A stretch of 15,418 nucleotides of DNA, from positions 1-15,418 of the forward strand of contig JAEWNA010000260.1 of the NCBI GenBank assembly GCA_023392975.1, read 5' to 3'. The stretch is from Pseudomonadota bacterium. Lineage in GTDB: Bacteria > Pseudomonadota > Gammaproteobacteria > Xanthomonadales > Xanthomonadaceae. The translations under genes were made by a program, and so were the position numbers. This document shows positions 1 to 5,393 of this stretch, in pieces. A model generated the notes under the pieces. The model was not told the DNA's origin. It saw only the letters and a program-made list of their open reading frames with translations, and did no database searches. How positions within the stretch are numbered: position 1 is the first letter of the stretch; every line of letters begins with the position of its first letter.

Positions 1-1
1 G

Positions 2-511
2 CTGTGCGCGACCCTGGACGCGGTGCGGCGTGGCGAAGCGGTGCGCCTGCCGCGCTTCGACAAGCGCCACGACCGGCGCCGGCCGCCGTCGCGCTGGCCG
101 ACGGCCGGGCCGCTCGACCTGCTGGTGTTCGAGGGCTGGTGCCTGAAAGTGCCGGCGGAGGACGACGCGGCGCTCGCCGCACCGGTCAACGCGCTTGAAC
201 GCGAGAAAGACCCGCGCGGCGACTGGCGACGCTGGTGCAACACCGCGCTCGGTCGCGACTACCCGGCGTTGTGGGCGCGGATCGACCGGCTGCTGTGGCT
301 GCAGCCGCCGGGATTCGAGGTCATCGCCGGCTGGCGTCGGGAGCAGGAACACGCATTGCACGCCGACCGGTCGCACGCGGGTCTCTCCGCGGCGGGGGTC
401 GCGCGTTTCGTGCAGCATTTCGAGCGCATCAGCCGGCAGGCGCTGCGCTGCCTGCCGGGGATCGCCGACCGGACGTGGCGGCTGGATGCGGAACGCCGGA
501 TCGTGCGCTGA
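2..511 (+). CDS. P-loop kinase, D-glycerate 3-kinase-like (C-terminal part, 5' truncated)
   Basis: The reading frame is open from base 2 to a TGA at 509-511, so about 169 C-terminal residues are present and the start lies outside the window. The visible part carries a phenylalanine-aspartate-lysine motif followed by an arginine/proline-rich stretch (FDKRHDRRRPP) and, about 25 residues later, FEGWCLKV. This pair of motifs is typical of the YggC/Tda10/plant GLYK family of P-loop kinases, whose plant member phosphorylates D-glycerate to 3-phosphoglycerate. The Walker A loop would be upstream and cannot be checked. The rest (IDRLLWLQPPGFEVIAGWRREQE) also fits that family. The next gene is convergent (dodecin, minus strand) only 15 bases beyond the stop. 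The substrate is inferred from family resemblance; other small-molecule P-loop kinases remain possible. Confidence 0.65.
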   Translation: MCATLDAVRRGEAVRLPRFDKRHDRRRPPSRWPTAGPLDLLVFEGWCLKVPAEDDAALAAPVNALEREKDPRGDWRRWCNTALGRDYPALWARIDRLLWLQPPGFEVIAGWRREQEHALHADRSHAGLSAAGVARFVQHFERISRQALRCLPGIADRTWRLDAERRIVR

Positions 512-526
512 CCCGCGCCGCCGGGG

Positions 527-730
527 TCATTCGACGACGAAACTCACCCGCATGTTCACCCGCCACTCGGTGATGTTGCCCTGGTCGTCGGTGACGACCT
601 TGGTCTCGTTGATCCACGCGCCCTTGATGTTCTTCACCGACTCGGCGCACTTCTTCAACCCGGTGCGCACGGCGTCTTCGACGCTGGTCCTGGACGAGGC
701 GTTGACTTCGATGATCTTGGCGACGGACAT
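527..730 (-). CDS. Dodecin family flavin-binding protein
   Basis: This gene encodes 67 residues, starting MSVAKIIEVNASS and ending RVNMRVSFVVE. Length and pattern match dodecins (a beta strand with KIIEV, a helix with SVEDAVRTGLKK, then two strands with IKGAWINETK and EWRVNMRVSF). Dodecins form hollow dodecamers that bind flavins or coenzyme A, thought to buffer free flavin in the cytoplasm. A tryptophan that could stack on the isoalloxazine ring is present at residue 39 (KGAW). The ATG at 730 is preceded by GAGGA about 8 bases upstream on the minus strand, which supports this start. An open frame extends far upstream across aroK and aroB, but that is antisense shadow. The gene is divergent from aroK with a 73-base gap and convergent with the kinase on its left. 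Confidence 0.9.
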   Translation of the reverse strand: MSVAKIIEVNASSRTSVEDAVRTGLKKCAESVKNIKGAWINETKVVTDDQGNITEWRVNMRVSFVVE

Positions 731-772
731 GGCGGAATCCTCGTGCGGATGCCGGCGAAACACCGGACCGGC

Positions 773-778
773 AGCATA
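773..778 (-). promoter_or_regulatory. Candidate -10 box for the dodecin gene
   Basis: On the minus strand TATGCT lies about 43 bases upstream of the dodecin ATG, in the short divergent gap shared with aroK. No good -35 hexamer is visible at the expected distance, so this is a weak call based on position and partial consensus match. Confidence 0.25.
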
Positions 779-790
779 CGCCCGCGCTGT

Positions 791-796
791 TAAGAT
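791..796 (+). promoter_or_regulatory. -10 box directly upstream of aroK (probable leaderless start)
   Basis: TAAGAT ends 7 bases before the ATG at 804, so transcription would be expected to start at or next to the A of that codon. No Shine-Dalgarno sequence precedes the start, which fits a leaderless mRNA. No convincing -35 is seen about 17 bases upstream. The hexamer overlaps the alternative ATG at 795, which argues for 804 as the true start. Confidence 0.45.
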
Positions 797-803
797 GCCG
801 TCC

Positions 804-1367
804 ATGACCTCCGCCCCCCACCTCGTCCTCGTCGGCCCGATGGGCGCCGGCAAGAGCGCGCTGGGCCGTCGGCTCGCACAGGCCCGCGGCGTGCCGTTCG
901 TCGATCTGGACCGCGAGATCGAACGCCGCGCCGGCGTCGACATCCCGGCGATCTTCGCCCACGAGGGCGAGGCCGGCTTCCGCCGGCGCGAGCGCGAGGC
1001 GCTGGCCGACGCGCTGGACGGCCCGCTCTGCGTCCTCGCCACCGGCGGCGGCGCGGTGCTCGATGCCGGCAGCCGGGCCAGGATGCGTGAACGCGGCTTC
1101 GTGGTGTACCTGATGATCGACGTCGAGCAGCAGTTGGCCCGGCTCGCCCGCGACCGCAGCCGCCCGCTGATCGCCGGCGACGACCGCGAGGCCGTGCTGC
1201 GCCGGCTGGCCGTCGAACGCGCGCCGCTGTACGCCGAAGTCGCCGATCTGGTGTTCCCGACCGGCCACGGCGATCCGGCGGAGTCCGCATCGCGGCTGGC
1301 GCAGCACCTGGAAACGCTGTGGTCGCCGCTCGGCACCTCCCACGACACGCCTGCAAACCCGACATGA
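804..1367 (+). CDS. aroK: Shikimate kinase
   Basis: The 187-residue product phosphorylates shikimate at the 3-hydroxyl with ATP, the fifth step of the shikimate pathway in the cytoplasm. Walker A is GPMGAGKS at residues 11-18, the shikimate-binding VDLD at 33-36, arginine 60 in the FRRRE segment, the glycine triplet at 81-83, the lid arginines in RDRSRPL (116-122) and the adenine-side arginine 139 in VERAPLY. All key family residues are present. The length is normal (about 170-190) with a short extra C-terminal tail. An ATG at 795 would add three residues, but 804 is preferred because a -10 box overlaps 795. The stop TGA shares bases with the aroB ATG (ATGA at 1364-1367), indicating co-transcription and probable translational coupling. 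Confidence 0.95.
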   Translation: MTSAPHLVLVGPMGAGKSALGRRLAQARGVPFVDLDREIERRAGVDIPAIFAHEGEAGFRRREREALADALDGPLCVLATGGGAVLDAGSRARMRERGFVVYLMIDVEQQLARLARDRSRPLIAGDDREAVLRRLAVERAPLYAEVADLVFPTGHGDPAESASRLAQHLETLWSPLGTSHDTPANPT

Positions 1368-2476
1368 CCGTGACCGACCTGCGCAACGTCCACATCGGCG
1401 GCGCCCACCCCTACTCGATCGCGATCGGCGAGGGCCTGCTCGACGACGGCAACGCGCTCGCCTCGCGCCTGCACGGCCGGCACGTGCTGATCGTCAGCGA
1501 CGGCAACGTCGAGCCGCTGTACGCGCGTCGCGTCGAGGTCGCGCTGCACAACGTCCGGCCCGACCTGCGCCTCGCCCGCTACGTCATGCCGCCGGGCGAA
1601 CAGGCCAAGACCCTCGCGCACTTCGCCGAAGCGATCGACACCCTCGCCCGCCTCGGCGCCACCCGCGACGCGTGCGTGCTGGCACTGGGCGGCGGCGTGG
1701 TCGGCGACCTCGCCGGCTTCGCCGCGGCCTGCTGGATGCGCGGGATCGACTGCATCCAACTGCCGACGACGCTGCTGGCGATGGTCGATTCCTCGGTCGG
1801 CGGCAAGACCGCCGTGGACCTGCCGCACGGCAAGAATCTGGTCGGCGCCTTCCATCCGCCGCGCGCGGTGTTCGCCGACACCGGCGCACTGGACACCCTG
1901 CCCGATCGCGAGCTGCGGGCCGGCCTGGCCGAGGTCGTCAAGTACGGCGCGATCGTCGACGCCCCGTTCCTGAACTGGCTGGAAGACCACGCCGCCGCCC
2001 TGCTCGGCCGCGACCGGGTCGCCCTGACCGAAGCCATCGCGCGCAGCTGCCGGCACAAGGCCGACATCGTCGAACGCGACCTCTACGAGCACGGCGACCG
2101 GGCGCTGCTCAACTTCGGCCACACCTTCGGCCACGCGATCGAAGCGGAACAGGGGTACGCCGGTACCGGCAGCGAGGCGCTGAACCACGGCGAAGCGGTG
2201 GCGGTGGGCATGATGCAGGCGGCGCGGCTGTCCGCACACCTGGGCATGGCCCCGGCGGCCGACGCCGAACGCCTGCGCCGCCTGCTGGACGCCTTCGGCC
2301 TGCCGACCGCCCTGCCCGAGGGCCTGGAACCCGACCGGCTGATCGCCCGCATGCGCCTGGACAAGAAGGCCCAGGCCTCCGGCCTGCGCTTCATCCTGTG
2401 GGAGGGCGCGGGGCTGGCGCGGATCGTCGACAACGTGCCCGAGGCCGCGCTGCCGGACGTCCTGCTCGGCGCCTGA
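1364..2476 (+). CDS. aroB: 3-dehydroquinate synthase
   Basis: This 370-residue cytoplasmic enzyme converts DAHP to 3-dehydroquinate, the second shikimate-pathway step, using NAD and a divalent metal. The NAD-binding glycine motif LALGGGVVGDLAGF is at residues 107-119, followed by PTTLLAMVDSSVGGKTAVD at 134-152. The likely metal ligands are glutamate 190 (GLAEVVKYG), histidine 253 (NFGHTFGH) and histidine 275 (NHGEAVAVGM), assigned by analogy with the Aspergillus enzyme domain. The length matches bacterial AroB (about 360). The start is the ATG overlapping the aroK stop; an open extension upstream lies inside aroK and is not expected to be used. The aroK-aroB order is common in gammaproteobacteria. 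Confidence 0.96.
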   Translation: MTVTDLRNVHIGGAHPYSIAIGEGLLDDGNALASRLHGRHVLIVSDGNVEPLYARRVEVALHNVRPDLRLARYVMPPGEQAKTLAHFAEAIDTLARLGATRDACVLALGGGVVGDLAGFAAACWMRGIDCIQLPTTLLAMVDSSVGGKTAVDLPHGKNLVGAFHPPRAVFADTGALDTLPDRELRAGLAEVVKYGAIVDAPFLNWLEDHAAALLGRDRVALTEAIARSCRHKADIVERDLYEHGDRALLNFGHTFGHAIEAEQGYAGTGSEALNHGEAVAVGMMQAARLSAHLGMAPAADAERLRRLLDAFGLPTALPEGLEPDRLIARMRLDKKAQASGLRFILWEGAGLARIVDNVPEAALPDVLLGA

Positions 2477-2479
2477 CGC

Positions 2480-2494
2480 GCTGTTGGAAACAGC
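2480..2494 (+). terminator. Small perfect hairpin after aroB, possible weak terminator
   Basis: GCTGTT at 2480-2485 pairs perfectly with AACAGC at 2489-2494 around a GGA loop, four bases after the aroB stop. No T run follows, so it is either a weak or Rho-assisted terminator or an mRNA 3'-end stabiliser. The rest of the 125-base gap to the next gene holds only the promoter of that gene. Confidence 0.3.
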
Positions 2495-2589
2495 CTGTCA
2501 ACGCAGTCGATGGAGGGCTGCGACGGCGAATCAAGCGCGCATACGCTTTTTCAACACTTGGCCAGGCGCGCGCGGCCGGCCGGGCCGCT

Positions 2590-2595
2590 TACAAT
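2590..2595 (+). promoter_or_regulatory. -10 box of the WGR gene (probable leaderless start)
   Basis: TACAAT, a five-of-six match to TATAAT, is separated from the ATG at 2602 by only six bases, so the predicted transcription start coincides with the start codon. No Shine-Dalgarno is present. A TTGGCC at 2558-2563 is too far (26-base spacer) to act as a normal -35. Confidence 0.5.
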
Positions 2596-2601
2596 TCCGG
2601 G

Positions 2602-2856
2602 ATGCGCATCCTCCTGCAACAACGCCCGGACGGCCACGAAGCCCCGAAATTCGTGCAGCTGCAGCTGGAAAGCGACCTGTTCGGCGGTTGGACCCTGATC
2701 CGCGAAACCGGCCAGACCGGCGGCCGCAGCACTATCCGCCGCGAACAGCATGCCGACCAGGCCAGCGCGTTGGCGGCGTTCGAACGCGCCCGCGACCAGA
2801 GCCTCAAGAAGGGCTTCCAGCTGATGTTCGCGCAAGGCGTGGACGCGCCGACCTGA
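2602..2856 (+). CDS. Small WGR-domain protein
   Basis: The 84-residue protein is a single WGR domain: KFVQLQLESDLFGGW (16-30), then TLIRETGQTGGRSTIRRE, then an Ala-rich helix and LKKGFQ near the end. This matches the family layout of strand, DLFGGW, strand, turn and helix with a terminal lysine/glycine motif. WGR domains occur alone in many proteobacteria and attached to MolR or PARP proteins, where they are linked to nucleic-acid binding; the role of the stand-alone proteins is unknown. The tripeptide that names the domain is not conserved here: the expected W-G-R position reads T-G-Q. The start is the ATG right after a TACAAT box. The gene sits between aroB and hemE with a 49-base gap to hemE, so hemE may be read from the same transcript. 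Confidence 0.75.
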   Translation: MRILLQQRPDGHEAPKFVQLQLESDLFGGWTLIRETGQTGGRSTIRREQHADQASALAAFERARDQSLKKGFQLMFAQGVDAPT

Positions 2857-2905
2857 CGCGCCGGACCGATCCGCGCGCCACCTCCTTCGATTCCCAGGAT
2901 TCCCC

Positions 2906-3994
2906 GTGACCCAGGCTTCCCCGCTCCGCAACGACCGGCCCCATAACGACCGCTTCCTCCGCGCCCTCCGCCGCGAACCCGTGGACCGCACCCCGGTGTG
3001 GCTGATGCGCCAGGCCGGCCGCTACCTGCCGGAGTACCGCGCGACCCGCAAACAGGCCGGCAGCTTCCTGGCGATGGCGAAGAACCCGGAGCTGGCCTGC
3101 GAAGTCACCCTGCAACCGCTGCGCCGCTTCCCGCTGGATGCGGCGATCCTGTTCAGCGACATCCTCACCGTGCCCGACGCGATGGGCCTGGGCCTGTACT
3201 TCGCCGAGGGCGAGGGCCCGAAGTTCGAGCGCCCGGTGCGCACCGCCGAGGACGTGGCGAAGCTCGCCGTGCCGGACATGGAGACCGAGCTGCGCTACGT
3301 GATGGACGCTGTGCGCACGATCCGTCGCGAGCTCAATGGCAGCGTGCCGCTGATCGGGTTCTCCGGCAGCCCGTGGACGCTGGCCTGCTACATGGTCGAG
3401 GGCGGCGGCAGCGACAACTTCTCGAAGATCAAGGCGATGGCGCTCAACGCGCCCGAACTGCTGCACCGCATCCTGTCGGTCAACACCGACGCGGTGATCG
3501 CCTACCTCGGCGCGCAGCGTGCCGCCGGCGCGCAGGCGCTGCAGGTGTTCGACACCTGGGGCGGCGTGCTGTCGCCGGCGATGTATCGCGAATTCTCGCT
3601 GCCTTACCTCGTGCGCATCGCCAGGGAACTGGAGCGCGGCGAAGGCGCCGAACGCGCGCCGCTGATCCTGTTCGGCAAGGGCAACGCGCCGTATCTCGAA
3701 GATCTCGCCGCCTCCGGCACCGACGCGGTCGGCGTCGACTGGCTGATCGAACTGGGCGAAGCGGCACGGCGTGTGGGCGGAAAAGTGGCGCTGCAGGGCA
3801 ACCTTGACCCGTGCACGCTGTACGGCAGCCCCGACGCCATCCGCAACGAAGTCCGCCGCGCCCTCGACAGCTACGCCGCCGGCAACGGCGGATCGCGCGA
3901 CGGCCACGTCTTCAACCTCGGCCACGGCATGTCGCCGGACATGAACCCCGACCATGTCGCGGCGCTGGTGGAGGCGGTACATGCGGTGAGCTGA
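2906..3994 (+). CDS. hemE: Uroporphyrinogen decarboxylase
   Basis: The 362-residue cytoplasmic enzyme removes four acetate carboxyls from uroporphyrinogen III to give coproporphyrinogen III in haem biosynthesis. The first family signature is TPVWLMRQAGRYLPEYR at residues 29-45 with the substrate-binding arginines; the catalytic aspartate is D85 in LFSDILTVPDAMGLGL. The second signature, GFSGSPWTLACYMVEG, lies at 151-166 with the active-site tyrosine at 162, and the C-terminal NLGHGM motif holds the conserved histidine. The length is typical (about 350-360). The start is a GTG with AGGA ending six bases upstream. No ATG lies upstream in a suitable position. The gene ends 26 bases before the convergent low-GC gene. 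Confidence 0.97.
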   Translation: MTQASPLRNDRPHNDRFLRALRREPVDRTPVWLMRQAGRYLPEYRATRKQAGSFLAMAKNPELACEVTLQPLRRFPLDAAILFSDILTVPDAMGLGLYFAEGEGPKFERPVRTAEDVAKLAVPDMETELRYVMDAVRTIRRELNGSVPLIGFSGSPWTLACYMVEGGGSDNFSKIKAMALNAPELLHRILSVNTDAVIAYLGAQRAAGAQALQVFDTWGGVLSPAMYREFSLPYLVRIARELERGEGAERAPLILFGKGNAPYLEDLAASGTDAVGVDWLIELGEAARRVGGKVALQGNLDPCTLYGSPDAIRNEVRRALDSYAAGNGGSRDGHVFNLGHGMSPDMNPDHVAALVEAVHAVS

Positions 3995-4020
3995 ATCGAA
4001 ATGCAGGCGCTCACCACACA

Positions 4021-4803
4021 TCAACAATGCATCGAAGTTTTTCTGATCTGACAAGTTCTAGAAGCGACGCCGGCCCTGTCTAGCCACTCAATCAGCTTTC
4101 CGTCGAGCGTTAAATAGCAGTCAGCTGAGAGCAAACATTTTTTCCCGGAATTGAAGCCGGCAAGAAGAGTTACCTTTGCTTCGACCTCAATGCGAATGTA
4201 GTTCTCGCCACGATTTTTTCCAGAATTAACCTCAGCTATAAATTCATCCCGAGTAACAAAATTTTTACTCCCGCCATTTTTTAAATCTTCTCGAGGCGCA
4301 AACCGCACCTCTCTGCTTGCAATTTCAGCACCTGGAACAATGAAGGGCCCCGCATCACTGCCATCCCTTAGGCGGTCATCAGGCTTCTTCCAGTCTAATA
4401 TTCCAACCTCTTCCGCATCCAACTCCCGAGATATACCTTTGGAATGAAATATAACACGCTCATCTTCGATGAGAGCGCCATATCCGGGCGCCCCTTGATT
4501 TAAGTACGTCATACGCGTTATTCCAATGTTGACGCATTCGTCACATGGAGCCCCACCAGACCGAAAGAAAATCATCGCTTTCTCTGGCGCAATCATTTGA
4601 ACATCAGCGCCTCTCCAGTAATTCACCACAGAAGATCCGGACGCCACAATGCTGGCCAAACTAATGAAGAGAGCGAGATAGGAAACCAGTCTTGAAACGC
4701 CGCCATGGCTATCCGTCTTTGCTACACGACTGCTTTTTTTGAATCCCTTGTGGCCAATGAAACTACGCCAAGATGGTTTTCGAGCTCGCAAGAAACGTCT
4801 CAT
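4021..4803 (-). CDS. Hypothetical single-pass membrane protein with cysteine-containing outer domain
   Basis: The product has 260 residues and no family that I recognise. Residues 1-37 are strongly basic, followed by one hydrophobic segment at about 38-60 (LVSYLALFISLASIVASGSSVV). By the positive-inside rule this gives a cytoplasmic N-terminus and a periplasmic domain of about 200 residues. That domain has alternating strand-like stretches and six cysteines: C87 and C90 (CDEC), C223, C229, C251 and the terminal C260, so disulfides or metal binding are possible. The ATG at 4803 is preceded by GAGG about nine bases upstream on the minus strand. The gene lies 90 bases downstream of the lipoprotein gene in the same direction and may be co-transcribed. 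Codon use is A/T-rich compared with all other genes here. Confidence 0.7.
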   Translation of the reverse strand: MRRFLRARKPSWRSFIGHKGFKKSSRVAKTDSHGGVSRLVSYLALFISLASIVASGSSVVNYWRGADVQMIAPEKAMIFFRSGGAPCDECVNIGITRMTYLNQGAPGYGALIEDERVIFHSKGISRELDAEEVGILDWKKPDDRLRDGSDAGPFIVPGAEIASREVRFAPREDLKNGGSKNFVTRDEFIAEVNSGKNRGENYIRIEVEAKVTLLAGFNSGKKCLLSADCYLTLDGKLIEWLDRAGVASRTCQIRKTSMHC

Positions 4804-4893
4804 GCTCTTGCCTCACACCTCTCCGAAAATCCCGCCCCGGGACACGGACCCACTATAAGCTGATATCCGCCGCCTCAAATCGAGAAAATTGCA

Positions 4894-5199
4894 TCAATCC
4901 TTACCGTCGGATCTGCCACCCCCGCTCGGAGTGGTCGGCCCTGGCTGTGCCGGCCCGGGAACCTGATCACTGGTCGGCGCCGTCCCTACAGTATCATCAG
5001 CCTCTACCCCTGGATTCACAGCAGACGCTGCATCCGCAGCAGGCGCCGCAGCATCTGCTGCGGGAACAGCGTAATCTGCTGAAGATGCGGCAGCAGCATC
5101 TGCAACGGGAGGCTCTTCCTGAGAGGCCGAGGAGTTATCCGTACGCTTATCGCACCCAAACATAAGAAACAACAATGCGAGAAACAATAATTTCTTCAT
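4894..5199 (-). CDS. Putative Ala/Asp-rich lipoprotein
   Basis: The 101-residue product begins MKKLLFLALLFLMFGCDKR: a short basic n-region, a hydrophobic core and a lipobox (LMFGC) with the acylated cysteine at residue 16. Aspartate at the +2 position would favour inner-membrane retention in organisms following the E. coli Lol rule. The mature part is low-complexity: Ser/Glu at 22-30, repeated Ala-Asp-Ala-Ala units at about 33-61, then a Gly/Pro/Thr-rich tail ending GGGRSDGKD. No catalytic domain is visible, so it could be a spacer or anchor, or an accessory of the neighbouring membrane protein. The ATG at 5199 follows AAGGGGG with six bases between. An in-frame extension to 5271 exists but would bury the signal peptide. 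Confidence 0.7.
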   Translation of the reverse strand: MKKLLFLALLFLMFGCDKRTDNSSASQEEPPVADAAAASSADYAVPAADAAAPAADAASAVNPGVEADDTVGTAPTSDQVPGPAQPGPTTPSGGGRSDGKD

Positions 5200-5255
5200 G
5201 CCGCCCCCTTTAATATCCAAGTCATGAAATCCCCATCGCAGACTCGCATCAATTG

Positions 5256-5393
5256 TCAACGATTTCCACAACAGATGATTTTTTTATTTCTATCAAACTC
5301 GTCATTTTGATCAATAGGATCCATGTCTGGATTCGGAATCGCGTACTGAATAATTGCTCGCCAGCTTGCGATCAAAGCAGCGTAAGCTGCTAG
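5256..5393 (-). pseudogene. Possible C-terminal gene relic
   Basis: On the minus strand a frame is open for 45 codons, from just after a TAA at 5394-5396 to a TGA at 5256-5258, with no upstream ATG near its beginning. The translation looks protein-like rather than random: it contains AALIASWRAIIQYAIPNPD, then an acidic DPIDQNDEFDR and a lysine-rich end. It overlaps the stop codon of the sensor kinase and contains that gene's hairpin. It may be the tail of a gene truncated at the island boundary, or chance. TTG 5375-5373 and ATG 5324-5322 (frame-internal) could initiate short peptides, but no Shine-Dalgarno stands out. Confidence 0.2.
5376..5391 (-). terminator. Hairpin at the end of the sensor-kinase gene
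   Basis: On the minus strand AGCAGC pairs with GCTGCT around a TTAC loop and is followed by TTTGAT. The stem begins inside the TAG stop codon (5390-5392). The six-pair stem is short and the T run is weak, so termination is plausible but not certain. Confidence 0.4.

Larger units (their letters stand above)
3995..5389. other. Low-GC island between hemE and the sensor kinase
   Basis: Base composition changes abruptly right after the hemE stop and returns to normal at the sensor-kinase 3' end. Hand counts of 60-base rows give 47% GC (4141-4200) and 38% (4201-4260), against 65% in a hemE row (3661-3720). The island carries two minus-strand genes of unknown function and A/T-rich spacer. No integrase, transposase, tRNA target or terminal repeats are seen. 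The contrast suggests horizontal acquisition of a small cargo segment; this is inference from composition only. Confidence 0.6.

Noticed and set aside
527..2239. 570-codon minus-strand open frame across aroK and aroB
   Set aside because: Only its last 67 codons are a recognisable protein (dodecin, with its own ATG and ribosome site). The rest is antisense to two certain genes and is a by-product of high GC.
2804..4054. 416-codon minus-strand frame opposite hemE
   Set aside because: It is fully antisense to a certain hemE, with a His/Arg/Val-biased composition typical of shadow frames and no recognisable domain.
4773..5165. 130-codon plus-strand frame in the low-GC island
   Set aside because: Its Gln/His/Pro-rich translation is the reverse of the lipoprotein Ala/Asp repeats, with no ribosome site or homology signal.
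5254..5259. Perfect TTGACA on the minus strand upstream of the lipoprotein gene
   Set aside because: No acceptable -10 lies 16-18 bases downstream (the position reads ATGGGG), so I did not call a promoter, although the gene needs one in this region.
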